Below are positions 36,583 to 47,450 of a stretch of DNA of 64,000 bases, piece after piece. This DNA is from Undaria pinnatifida (lineage: Eukaryota > Sar > Phaeophyceae > Laminariales > Alariaceae). Numbering within the stretch: the first letter of the stretch is position 1; each line of letters starts with the position of its first letter. Position numbers and translations under genes: made by a program. The notes below the pieces were generated by a model that ran no database searches, had not been told where the DNA came from, and saw only the letters and a list, made by a program, of their open reading frames with translations. The stretch covers positions 18,301,204 to 18,365,203 of the forward strand of contig JABAKD010000010.1 of NCBI GenBank assembly GCA_012845835.1, read 5' to 3'.

Positions 36583-39500
36583 GCGAGTTGCCTGATGCTT
36601 AGCTTGTTCAGGGTCAATTTTTGTTTTTTCTTACAAGTATGTGCTTGTATCTTTGTGATCTTGTCTCTCCGTGACCGTTGTCTCTTGCCTCTCACTTGTC
36701 GTGGCCTCTGCTGAACGAGTAGCTTTTTCCTTCTTGAGATGCAGGGTTGTCGGTGTTGGGAGGTGTTCTCCTCATGGTTTCCGGTGTCTTTTTTTTTATC
36801 TCTCATTTCGCGCGCTGCGTAGACACAAGAGGCTGACATTATCAATACTCTGTTAAAGGGTATAGGGCAGGCAGTGACAAGGGGGGTGTCCTGCCTGGAC
36901 CATCACCGTCGCTTAAATTATCGCCCATCTACCGTATATGACAGTGTGTGTTAGTGTTAGTGTTAGTGTATAACACCCCCCCTAGGATAAAATGCTGAGC
37001 CGGTTTCCTCCTTAACCAGCGCGGCACGAATAACAACGGTGACGGCTTTGGGAGGGAGGATGTCGTCCAGATCTTTCGATAGACGTGTCGCTCGGCGTTT
37101 AGACTCTACGGGTCGTCGAGAAATCGGCATACGAAACTTGTCCGAGGGGGTATGCTATACACCGTCACATACGGTATGATGGTCTTGATATGACTGTGAC
37201 ATCAATGGGACCCGAAGGGTGCGCCAGCTAGCGTTGGGCTGCGAAAGCAACTGAGTTAAATCGACACACGACGCGTATGAAAATACGTAGAAGTGTGGTG
37301 AGCTACGAAAAGCTTTATTTTTCCCCATCCGCCGGAGGATGAAAAAAAAAAAAAAAAAAAAAAGACTGTGACATCTACTATCACCTGGTTTCATTTCAAG
37401 GATGACATAATTTCCCGCCGAATCTATAGACTATCCATCTACGGAGAGCACTCCATAACACCATGCCTTATCCGCCCCCGCTACCATTAGTCCGCAGTCA
37501 GTTTGACTGGCTAAGCTGGAAAACAGGCAATCTGACCTTGCAGGGGAGGCAGTGGCAATATAATTCGTAGAAAAATCGTAAACCCGGAGCATCGCACGTT
37601 GGCATTTGTTTGGTTATCTTTTGAAGCCTCGCGCCTGAAACACTTCCGCTAACGCTGGTTCGCAATCAATTGGACTGGCTGAGCTGGAAAAGATACAACC
37701 AAGCCTTGCGGAAGAGGCAGTGAGGCAGTGGCGGTATCGTTCGTACTTTATCATAACCCCGGACCATGTACGTTGACCTCTGTTAGATCTACTTTGAAGC
37801 CTCGCGCCTTATCCACCTCCGCTATCGTTGGTTCGCAGCCAATGAGATTGGCCTAGCTGGAAGAACATACAGCCGGGGTTTGCAGAAGAGGCAGTAGCGG
37901 TATAGTTCGTAGTCGATTCGTAAAAACCCGGACCATGCACGCTAACATGTGTTTGACTCCTGATGAATGCCTCTCCCGTTCACCCCATTCCACGTACGCA
38001 CCGCTTCGCAGTCGATTGGGCTGGCCGAGCTCGAAAACATAAAACCGGGCCTAGCAGAGGAGGCTGTATCGGTGGGCCGTGTAGTGGATCTGATCCACCT
38101 CACGCGGCCGTCTGGTGAAACCATTGGGAAGGTGGATATGACAGCCCTCAATGACCTCGTGGGTTTCCCTTTCTTGGGCATCACGCGTCACGCCCTGCAG
38201 CGCGTGCTTCTAGGCCATCTTCCTGACGGCGGCGTTCAGCTTCGGTCCCGTCTGGAAGGGTTAGAGACGCACGAGGCGTCAGGTATCTCGGAGCTGCGGT
38301 TTGAGGGGCGGCCTGGTGTGGTACGCGCCAGGGCGGTGGTGGGGGCAGACGGGAGAAGGTGCGAGGTCGCGATTTACTTGACCCGTTTAGTGCATATGCT
38401 TTTGCTCAACCTGTTTAATATATATGCTTGTATATATTGCAAAAAAATATCCCGTACTAGATCTAAGTAGTTTGTTATATCCTACCTGGTCCAAGGACTC
38501 TGTCCTCACAAACATTGGTGCAATGCTTCCACGGTCAAGTTTGCTGCAAAAAAAATGCACCATAACACACGTACAAAGCATACCATTACGCGTGTTAACC
38601 GTCTGGTGTGCAGTGGCAATCTAAGGTCTCGGGCCCATCCGCAGCTGTCTCTTCTGTTCTTACTCTCCTCGCTGCCTTTTGCTCCGCGCACGCACGTCCC
38701 GGCACTATGGTTGACGCTCACTAAGTGTAGGAGACGAGGAGGACCTACCCTAAACATTGGTTAACTGGTCGTATTGTGCCCTTCATTTCTGTATCGGGTC
38801 AGACTCGAGTCCCTGTCTTTTGGGCCGCACACGCACGTCCTATCCTGCCTTTAACCAGATCCGTTGTGCGCAAGAAGGTGTTGGCGTCGGATGAGGCTAA
38901 CTGCGACTGGGCCCTCACTTGGTGGGCGTTGGCAGATGTGCCAGAACCGATCACGCCAAAGGGCGAGTTTCGTATGTCCTATTCGAAAAAGCAAGCCATT
39001 TACTACGGCGAGGTGGGTGGGTGGTTGGGTGGATGGATGGGTGTGTTTGTGCTGCCTTCACGAAACGAGAAACATGAAGTAAGAATATTGGCCCCGATGC
39101 TCGAGGTTTTACTTCGGAAACAGCGCACTCTACGCAACAATCAGCATTACGGCCTCCGAGTTTGTTGTTTTTCTGTAAATTTCAACATGAGGGTTCGTAT
39201 TTTGAAAGTATTTTCCTTTTTATGTTTCTCAGAGCTCGGTTGTGTACTGCAATGTGGAGTTGATGTGTTGGCGGGATAGCGGGTATGGACATATTGCTGG
39301 AGTATGGTTGTTCCATATTAGTTGAATATGGTTGTTTTCCATGTTGGTTTATTATGAATACTCCGTGTTTGATGATACGCCTGTCGCTCAGGTGGAGGAC
39401 GGGGTGACGATGTGGAGTTTTACGTGTTGGCGGGACGGCGAGATAGAACGAAATCCGGAGCTGCGCGCCGCGCGGGCACTGAAGGAATTGGAGGGATGGC

Positions 39501-42500
39501 CAGAAGAGGTATGCCATGACATGCGCTTCCCTACTGATGTACTGCACTCCGAAAACTGTGCTGCGTGACGACGCTGCAGCAATAACGCTGCGCTGGGTAG
39601 AGTAAATACGGATTCAATTATTTTCTCACTGCACTGCCGTCTAATCTGCTGGCGGTGTCATGTCGGGGTAAACCGCCTTGCAACACAGTACAAAACCCTA
39701 ATACCATATTAGGTATTCCTGCGCTACATATATATTGGTACTGCATAAGCCGACAGGCCGTCGTTCCCCGGAAGCGCTCTAACGCATTGAGGACTTTGGC
39801 TCTGCTTGTTGGTGTGGGTGTGCACCATCACGTGTATGATGTGTCGTATGATATTTGTTTTTTGGGCCATAGTGAATGAGTAAAGAGGAATGGATTCATG
39901 TTTTCCGTAGCGCGAGATGGCATAACAATGGCGAAGAAAAAAACTGGTCACAGACAACGTAAATGAGATTTGATGTTCAATCACCATGTGGAGCAGGCGT
40001 TCGAAGCAAATGCTCGTATCGTTTTGCCTTTTGTTCATTTTATAAAATGATTTGAAATACGCCAGCTGTGAGTTTGACAAACTCAGGGTCGATACTCATA
40101 TTTGGAACCTGCGTGGTACATCGACCGGCCGCTCGTTTTTACAGATGTATTATCCTTCGAACATATATATGACTTTAGTACGTGTGAGACGGTGGACAAA
40201 ATGTTCAATGCGAGGGTGTCGATCTCGTGTTCGTGTGTTATCATATCCCATCACATCGGACAGATCACGACCTAGATCACCTAGAACATCTATAATAGAT
40301 CATGGTATGTTGTGCAGGATCTGTGTAGTACAAATCCAACCCAGGAAAAAACGTGCTACTGTAGATCATTCAACTCAACCAGCTCTCACCCGGCAGCATG
40401 ATTTATTGGCCATGCGGATAACATTGACCAGGGATCTGTCTGCTCTGAAATACGCAGATCATATAAATCATGCAGATCATATAAGTCATCAAAAGGAATC
40501 TCACCGGCCCTACATGTAAATTTGGTGTTATAACCCGTTTTGGATCCCAACGTAAGGCGACCAGAGAAAACGAGAAAAGCGCGGTACTTTGAACCATCTA
40601 GGATCAGCATGTAGCAGTACGAGGTTCATTATGCATGCGCCCTGTTTGCCTCTCAGTTCTCCTCGTACTCCACGTTGAACGCACGATGTGTGCTTCGATA
40701 GAGGTGGCACTTTGAGCCGTTTTCTAGAAGGGCAGTTCCCCTTAACGCTTTCGGGGCCCTTGCACAGCGATGAAACAAAGCATAAGGCGCGTTCTTGTCA
40801 TGTTGCGAGCATGCAGCACACTGCAGCGCAAGCTGTGCGCGCGTCTGAACAGGTGCTTGCATTGGAATTCGACAGTGAAATCGTCATCAGCTAACCTATA
40901 TCGGTGCATCCCGGATTGCTTGCTTCGCGTGAAGGATGCTTGCTGCCTGCAATCGTCAGTTTTACTCATCATTTTTTCCCTATACTATAATCAAGATATA
41001 ATTAACACCTAAAATCGTCGGAATTCCGTTTCTTGTTGTCTGCAATGCATTTTTTTTGCTTACCTAGGGCGTGGGATCGTCCATCGGGTCGTATATATCT
41101 TATACATGGCTGGGTTTTTCTTTTCCAGATCAGTTTTTTCGGGGTGGGGCATGAGAGCTCTTCAAAGAGAGCTGCCTCAGAAGGCAAAAATCGAGGTGCA
41201 GCATCTTCACCGTAGCATGCGCCGCATGACCTACCTGCCCCAGCAAACCACGGCTGCTTCGTTCTGCCGATGTTATGATCGTCGTTCAGTTTCGACTTTT
41301 CCCCCCCTGAAGGCCCACAGGGGGTATGCCAATTCCATGGATTTTCACGTGTCGGGTCGCTTCTCGCGGGGCCACTCGGGTCAAGGTGGCCCGGCCCGGC
41401 CCCACCCGTGAGATTAGCAAACGTCCTGACCCGACCCAATCCGACGCGTGGGTTTTCGAACACCTGTTCTTGCCCCGACCCGACCCGACCCACGAGCTTT
41501 TGCAAACATCCTGATCGGACCCGCGGGTCGGGTCAAGACCCGTGAACGGCCCTGGTTAATTCCTAGGCTTTTCGCGGGTCGGGGACAGTTCTCAATCCGT
41601 CCTGTGAGATTAAAAATATCTCGTCCCCACTCGACCCGACTCGTGAGATTTCGAACACCTCATTCTCCCGACCCGACTCGCCCCGCGAGGGTATGGAAAA
41701 AAAAACTCTCGGTCCGACCCGTTGGACAGGCTGATTTCGACTACTCCCTTGCATTGTGCGCGTGCCCTCTGATCTCAGCTTCGGAACGTGGTGAGCCTTA
41801 CCCCTCCCGACAAGGTCATTGAGGTGTATGTGGGAGACAGCCCCCTGCAATGGAGGAGATGGAGCCGGCAGCCAGGCGTCAGCCTAATCGGAGATGCTGC
41901 GCACGCGATGCTGCCAACGTTAGGTAGGCCACCAGGGGGGGTGGGGTGCAGTCGTCTTATCATGCGTGGCCTTAGTCCATAGGACCATAGACCTTCACAT
42001 CCCTTCAATACCGGAACGGGGCACTTTTTTATGTTTCACCGACTAGGCAGGCATTGCTTGTACCAAGGGCGGGGGGGGGGGGGGGGGTGTACTCATTTCA
42101 TGCGTGCCCGTCCAGGTAATTTAGGGATGCGATGGCCTATGGCCGTGCGACTACCTCTATGCATGAAATGATGCATGGAATGCGAACATCCTTCCATGCT
42201 TTCCTTAGTCATTCAACCATTGACTGTGCATCTCTTTGGAGACGGAGAAGCTTTCCGACCTTTAGTAGAGACACCTCCAACAATGGGGTGCTCGTTACGG
42301 GAGGCCAGAGGGGGGGGGATCGGGACCACGTTTAAGGGAGAAAATCACTTGCACCTAGATTATGACACTGTTTTGCGTAGTTTAAGGATTAACCGTGTCT
42401 GCAGATGCATTAGTACTGGTGTCTGGAGCCGTTATGAAAGACCCTGATCGCTAGCGACGTGCGATGTATGCTGCACAGCAGTAATTAAGAAAGAGGACGT

Positions 42501-42881
42501 CGTGTTATTGCGTGCATGACTCAGTATGGTACATTTTTTCACTTCCCCCGACTGATTGGTTTCTGCGCTGCGATCGTCTCTTTGACGGTTTTCTTTGATT
42601 GTTTCTTTGAATAGTTTTCTTGGGTCGTTTCTTGGATCGTTTCTTGGATTGTTTCTTGGATGTTTTTTTAATCGCTTTTTTGATCGTTTCTTTGATCAGG
42701 GATGGGTGTGACCAGCGCATTGCAAGACGCGGCCTCGCTGATCAACTGCATCGACGGAGTGGAGACACCGCTGGCCGAGGCATTGTCCAAATACGAACGA
42801 GAACGCGTATTTCCGACGGCGTTGTTGCAGCTCGCCAGCCGAATCGGGATGACCTTCATCGAAAATGTCCTGTGCCGCTAG
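36133..42881 (+). CDS. plastid-targeted-looking FAD-dependent monooxygenase (complete gene, six exons)
   Basis: Exons 36133-36582, 38012-38358, 38859-39012, 39392-39508, 41779-41923, 42700-42881; total 1395 nt, 464 aa plus stop, with every junction in phase. Group A flavoprotein monooxygenase (PF01494 type), which uses NAD(P)H and O2 to hydroxylate or epoxidise a substrate. Motifs: Rossmann IVGAGPAGLALAIGL (110-124), GADGRRSVVRK (DG motif, from 261), VEDGVTMWSF, and GDAAHAMLPTLG (394-405) that contacts FAD. The N-terminus has a hydrophobic signal (CRVLAFLSLFAG) followed by GQA-FVRTSF, the Ala/Phe cleavage context of heterokont plastid presequences, and a Ser/Thr-rich transit-like region. Closest familiar relatives are zeaxanthin-epoxidase-like or salicylate-hydroxylase-like enzymes; no FHA domain is present, so the substrate is unknown. 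Intron 1 appears to use a GC donor. Confidence 0.85.
37204..37363 (+). mobile_element. SINE-like element, copy in intron 1 of the FAD monooxygenase gene
   Basis: Nearly identical to 18294-18456, with a poly-A of about 22. Flanked by the perfect 12-bp duplication GACTGTGACATC (37192-37203 and 37364-37375). Confidence 0.88.
37455..37960 (+). pseudogene. three decayed tandem copies of the start of FAD monooxygenase exon 2
   Basis: Units of about 165-175 bp begin near 37455, 37621 and 37796. Each holds about 50 nt of upstream intron and about 75 nt homologous to the exon start (GACTGGCTRAGCTGGAA, then GAGGCAGT). Copy 1 has an in-frame TGA after SV, copy 3 a TAG after L-A, and copy 2 is open (SIGLAELEKIQPSLAEEAV) but its acceptor AG reads AA. 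Confidence 0.85.
38012..38358 (+). CDS. FAD monooxygenase exon 2
   Basis: Acceptor CTTCGCAG, donor AGAAG/GTGCGA, phase 0 in and phase 2 out. Encodes SIGLAELENIKPGLAEEAV through the substrate-domain strands to VVGADGR. The first about 75 nt and the preceding intron sequence exist as three decayed tandem copies upstream (37455-37960). Confidence 0.85.
38859..39012 (+). CDS. FAD monooxygenase exon 3
   Basis: Acceptor TTTAACCAG, donor GGCGAG/GTGGGT, phase 2 in and phase 0 out. Completes the GADGRRSVVRKK motif and continues with NCDWALTWWALADVPEPI and a KKQAIYYGE strand. Confidence 0.83.
39392..39508 (+). CDS. FAD monooxygenase exon 4
   Basis: Acceptor GTCGCTCAG, donor GAAGAG/GTATGC, 39 codons, phase 0 at both ends. 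Encodes VEDGVTMWSFTCWRDGE and an Ala/Leu-rich helix ending LEGWPEE. It joins onto the next exon's LRNVVSLTPPDKV as in homologues. Confidence 0.83.
41337..41554. mobile_element. hAT-like GGGTC-rich MITE in intron 4 of the FAD monooxygenase gene
   Basis: 218 bp, close to the 213 bp of the 17258 copy. Left end CATGGATTTTCACGTGTCGG, right end GACCCGTGAACGGCCCTG. Flanking octamers GCCAATTC (41329-41336) and GTTAATTC (41555-41562) differ only by two C/T transitions. A further, less complete copy follows from about 41566. Confidence 0.68.
41779..41923 (+). CDS. FAD monooxygenase exon 5 (GD motif)
   Basis: Acceptor TGATCTCAG, donor TTAG/GTAGGC, phase 0 in and phase 1 out. Carries GVSLIGDAAHAMLPTL, the GDxAH-P motif that binds the FAD ribityl/pyrophosphate. 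Confidence 0.86.
42700..42881 (+). CDS. FAD monooxygenase exon 6 (terminal)
   Basis: Acceptor TTTGATCAG, phase 1 in, stop TAG at 42879-42881. Encodes GMGVTSALQDAASLINCI and a C-terminal helix with KYERERVFPTALLQ. The QDAASL segment corresponds to the ALEDA helix that follows GD-AH in the family. Confidence 0.82.
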
Positions 42882-42999
42882 CTGGTATTGTTGTACGAAC
42901 TTCTTTTTTTCAGCTATAAGTTTTTGGGACGAATACGAAGCATTAGTACTGAAGTACGGGGCAAAGTTGAAATATATCAAAGACGAGCGACGAGATTAA

Positions 43000-43380
43000 G
43001 TGTGTTCGAAGTCATGTGCATGGCACACCGGGATATGTACCGCATGATACAACGACTGCATGTTGCATATCTGTATTTAATTAATTCCTCGTTTTTCAAT
43101 GATGTGCAGGTTGTATGATACCTGGTGCAAGGGTGTGGTTGCTAAGACACCTCGGGGGAACCAGGGTGGTATCTAATAGGCAAACCTAATGTGTTTCAGA
43201 GTCATGCACATGGCATGTGATGCAACGACTGCTCAAGGTTGTTGTAGTTTGATTGACTCCGTACCGTCTTGACGATGTTCAGAATTTTGTCACAATCGGT
43301 TGTTGTTCGCAGGGTATTTCTATCTGGTATACTGGCGTGGTTGTTGTATGGCGCATCAAGGGAACCACGGCTGCGCAAAA
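43000..43380 (+). repeat. diverged direct duplication of about 190-200 bp
   Basis: GTCATGTGCATGGCACAC..ACAACGACTG (about 43012) recurs as GTCATGCACATGGCATGTGATGCAACGACTG (about 43201), followed in both by a GGTTGTATGATACCTGGT-like block. Lies just past the FAD monooxygenase stop. Confidence 0.6.
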
Positions 43381-43514
43381 GATATAGACTATGTCTCTTC
43401 AGCAGAGAAGAGCCATTTGTAAAGAGAGATATCCTGTAAATCGCCGTCGGTCGCGCCGTCGGTCGATCGATCAAACTCGACCTCAAGTTTAGCAAATGTG
43501 TTCACAATTGATGG

Positions 43515-43680
43515 CCTGACCCTCGGATCGGATCAAAAGGCATTCAAAATCTCACGGGTGGGTCGGTTCGGGTCAGTTTTTTTTTTCAATTCTCACCGGT
43601 CGGGTCAGATCACCCGGACCCGACCCGATCCGACCCGATCCGACCCGATCCGGTGCGACCTGACCCGTGAAAAAGCCCTG
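43515..43680. mobile_element. hAT-like GGGTC-rich MITE, partial
   Basis: The right end GACCCGTGAAAAAGCCCTG is well kept and preceded by repeated CCGACCCGATC units; the left end is degraded. Confidence 0.5.
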
Positions 43681-43720
43681 ATATTTTTAGAGGTATACGC
43701 GAGACGCGCAAACGTACATT

Positions 43721-43802
43721 TTGTTGGTTACACAGCACTAACCACTGAACCACGAAGTCACGTGACTACGTGGCCCAGTGGGTAGTGCTATATAACCAAC
43801 AC
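43721..43802. repeat. palindrome of two tRNA-like 5' halves
   Basis: Arms 43721-43761 and 43762-43802 are inverted, centred on AGTCACGTGACT. Each arm read outward gives a D-arm/A-box-like GTGG(TT/CC)CAGTGG(T/G)TAGTGCT followed by TAACCAACA. No T-arm is present in either half. Confidence 0.75.
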
Positions 43803-45477
43803 GCTCCTGTTTGTAGAGTGGAGCTCAATTTTTTCTTGAGGGGGCAGTGTGTGCCTTTCACCAATTTCTGCATCACCAAAATGGTTTTGGTTCGTGAAGG
43901 CGTCGCGTACTGTGAAGCTACGCATGTAGTCTATGCACGCGTGGCTTGACGGCGTTCGACCTATATTTTGGAAAAAAAAAAACTTCTAAACACGTCGGCT
44001 GTGAGTTCGATAAATTTAGGGTCGGTACGCATCTTTGCAAGCTGCGTGATATATTTGATGTGACTTGTGACTGCTTCGTAATGATCCCCATTTTCCCGGG
44101 GTTCTCTGTAGCGGAAGTTCGAACGTGTCCGATCTAATTAATTATTACAGTAGCGGTCTCTCTAGAGCACCGCTTGAGTAGTGCTGGTTGCCCGCCATAG
44201 TGCCTGTGAAATCGCTTGGCACATATGGGGGAACCCGCAGCAGTGGCAGTATCCGGAGTAGTACCGGTTGCTGCTATAGTGCCGGTATTTCCCTCTATAG
44301 TGCACATACCGGTGTTATATAAAGGGGCCACTACTGACTGTACTTGAATATACACGGCTAGCGCTATACAGAATCGAGTGAAATCAGGCCGCATGTACCT
44401 CGTACGCTACTAGACTAGACGATACGTAGCCAAATAAATAATGTCAATTTTTTTATAAAAAAATGAAAAACGTCAGACGGTAAAAAAATGTAATGGAGCG
44501 CCCTCCGTAGAAGGATAATTTATAGATTCGACGAGGAACCATGTCATGGTTGAGGTGAAACCACGTCATGTTAGATGTCACATTCACGTCAAGGCCATCA
44601 CAGATGGGCGACAATGTAGGAGACGATGATGGGACAAGCAGAGGACGCCCCTCATATCACTACCCTGCGCTACCCGGCACTACCGTGCGTAGCCCTGTTA
44701 TGTCTGTTTTAGCATTCTATATAGACTAGAGGAACAATGCACAAGCTTTGAGTCTATCGAGCGAGCGATGAGGAGAGACCCAATAAATACACCGAAACCC
44801 ACGAGGGGCACGCTTCCCAACACCGACCAACCACGCATCCCCCACCCGGAGTACCATCACAAATATTTGAAAAGCGTCAGCTGCAGCATGCTGCAGTGCG
44901 TGCGACCGATGTGGGTAATTTTGGAAGACCAATAACAGCAAGCATCTCAAGCAACGTAAACAGCAGAAGAACGAACACACGACAGCAGCAAGTAGCAGCA
45001 AGCATTCCACCAACCAATGAATGGCAGCACGCAGCAATGAATGCTTAGAAGGAGGCGTGTGTGTGCTCGAGACATGGTTGGGGGCCGGGTCGTAATAAGT
45101 ATGGGGAAACCCGACGTCTTGCCTAAATGCGGCGCAATCGGAAAATTACGCCAATCAAAATGTTTGGACCCGTAAGAGTGGTTAGTTGTTGACCTCAACG
45201 CGTGTCGCCAGTAGTCCGAGAAAGGGCGTTGCCGCCGCGGGTTTTTGCGGACACACACGGGGATAGGGAGAGGGAAAGAACGGCCGGGATGGCCATTTTC
45301 GCTGCGTGCCTAGCTGGCACGCGGTTCGAGGGAGGAGCGTTGTGCGAGCGACGGTCGAAGATAGGCTTTGGGCTGTTTCGGCCTAACAGGCATGGGCAGC
45401 TTCGGCCTAAGAGGCATGGGCAGCTTCATGTTTCTGTACGCATTATTATTATTGTCGCCCTCCAACAACATTGTAAA

Positions 45478-45605
45478 AATGAAGATACGCTTCAGCTGTG
45501 AGATCGAAGATTTTGTCGAAACTCATCTTTTCAGGCTGTGTGTGATACTCCGATCGCGCGTATTACTGGGTACGTGTCCTCATTTAGGATATAGGTCGGC
45601 AACTC
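45478..45605 (+). repeat. dispersed repeat, inverse copy at 61445-61568
   Basis: CAGCTGTGAGATCGAAGATT, ATACTCCGATCGCGCGTATT and ATATAGGTCGGC match the reverse strand at 61.45-61.57 kb. Weaker relatives with GCTGTGAGTTYGA are at about 40050 and 43990. Confidence 0.75.
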
Positions 45606-45629
45606 CCTTTGGAACTGTAGTGTAGCTTG

Positions 45630-46400
45630 TACCAGAGTCAACAGGGTGATGTTAAGTCAGTCTGTGTGCGAAACTATAAAACCCATTTTTGAGGGGGACA
45701 CAATCTGACAGCTGTGGAAGGAAATGCATCAGTGTATCAAGTGTATCCTGTAAGTCGTGTAACCGGTGAGGGGAGGGCGGAGTTTTTAAGGGCGTGGGGG
45801 GCTGGGTTTAAACAAGAGAAAGCGCGCGGGGGGGGAGGGGGGGGGGGGAGGGGGGGGCAACTCAGTCTGTGCGCGTAAACTATAACCCTTTAAGGGGACA
45901 AATGTGACGGTTGTGGAAGGAATGCATCACTTTATCATGTATATCATGTAAGCCATACAACCAATGAGGAGAGGGCGGAGTGTTTGAAGGTGTGGGGGGG
46001 TTGGGGGCGGGGGGGGGGGGGGGGGGGAGGGGATTTCCAACAGCTTTAGCTCGCATAGATGTAGGGGCTTGCTATATGCGTGGTGCTAGGTCCAGGGGAT
46101 GGTGCGGGTGGTGGGGAAGGAGGGGGCGTTGGGGGGGGAAGGAGGGGGGGGGATGAATTGGAGCTACGGCATGGATGGCTAGAAAGATAATGAGGTGATA
46201 TCAACTGCCTGGTGTAGTGTTCATTACTCTGGCGTGCTTTGATTATAGGTGGGGCGTTTGAACAAGAGGGATCGGGGGAAAACGGAGGGGGGGGAGGGGG
46301 GATGGAAATGAGATGGAGCTACGGCATATGGATGGCTATTAATAGAAAGATAATGAGGTGATATCAGCTGCCTGGTAGTGTTTGTTTCTCCATCATGGCG
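45630..46400 (+). repeat. G-run-rich tandem duplications
   Basis: 45645-45840 and 45865-46030 repeat CAGTCTGTGYGCG, TGTGGAAGGAA and GAGGGCGGAGT, each ending in G runs. 46150-46215 and 46310-46380 repeat GGAGCTACGGCAT and AGATAATGAGGTGATATCA. Several G runs exceed 8 bases. Confidence 0.8.
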
Positions 46401-47221
46401 TAGATGCCGTTCCGATGAAAATCGAATATCCTTCCATAAAGCAGTAGTATCTACGAAGTCGACCGAATAATCCCTCCCTAAAGCAGTGGTATCTTCTGCC
46501 AACCATTTCCCCGTTATTTCCTTTCCTTGTCATGTTCATACGTGGCCCATACAGGTTTTGGCGCAGCGAACAAAAGTCTGCGATTCCATGCCGGATACTG
46601 GATAGTCTACAGTTGCTACGTGAAACTGAATGCAGCGGCCGTTTTTATTTTCGCAACAGCCGGGTGTCATTCTTTACATAGCATACCCCCCCTCCCCTCT
46701 CTCTCCACGCTACGTATAGCAGGTAGGTCCTGCTCGCTTTTTTTTTGTGGCTGTTTTTTCGGGGGTGATGGATGAAGTCCGCGCTTCCTGTGCTCGTCGA
46801 CTCACATAGACACAGTCAGCTTTCGCAGTCGTATCGGCAGCGCCCGTAAGGAAACTAAAAACACGAGCTGGGAATCGGAGGGCCTACGTGTGAATGTGAT
46901 CTCATGCAAATGGGTGCGACGTTACGACGTTTGTTTACGACGCTACTCGTCGTACTACTATATTTGGTCATTTCGTCATTTCGTCATTGCGTCGTTTCGT
47001 CTGCGTCGTTTTAGGTTTCGTCGTTTTGTAACGGTTTTATCGGGTTTCGTAAAGAGCAGGAAAGTTTTAAGTGTACGTACGTGAAGATGCTTCCACGGCA
47101 AGCCCGCAAGCCCTCACCGCCGTAGTACTGCTGTAACAACCTATCTCAGCTCGCAAACTAGCTAGTTCACGCCAGAGGCTCTGCATCTGCACGACTGCAG
47201 TGCCAGCACGCTAGGGCAATC

Positions 47222-47450
47222 ATGTGGACAAAAACAAGAGCTCGAATATTGCTATCATCCAAAAACCATCGCGTGAAGCGCGGTGCCGATGCGCTCAGCA
47301 CAAGCAAGCTTTTTCAAAAGAGGACGTTCAAGAGTCCACCACCTCTCAGGCCATCAGCCAACACTAGCAACAACAGTAGGGGAGGAAGAGAGTGGAGACA
47401 GGACAATGCGGGAGGTGGCAGTGGGTGGAATCACAGGGGCAACTCTGGAA
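47222..47450 (+). CDS. possible first exon of the downstream unknown gene
   Basis: From ATG at 47222 the frame gives MWTKTRARILLSSKNHRVKR, a Lys/Arg/Ser-rich, acid-poor start like an organelle presequence, then a Ser/Asn/Gly-rich stretch. A GAAG/GTACGC donor lies near 47451. Its out phase (2) does not fit exon a directly, so another exon would be needed. Speculative. Confidence 0.2.

Noticed and set aside
41488-41700. Cys/Arg/Pro-rich frames over GGGTC repeats
   Set aside because: Encoded by the MITE core repeats, inside intron 4 of the FAD monooxygenase gene.
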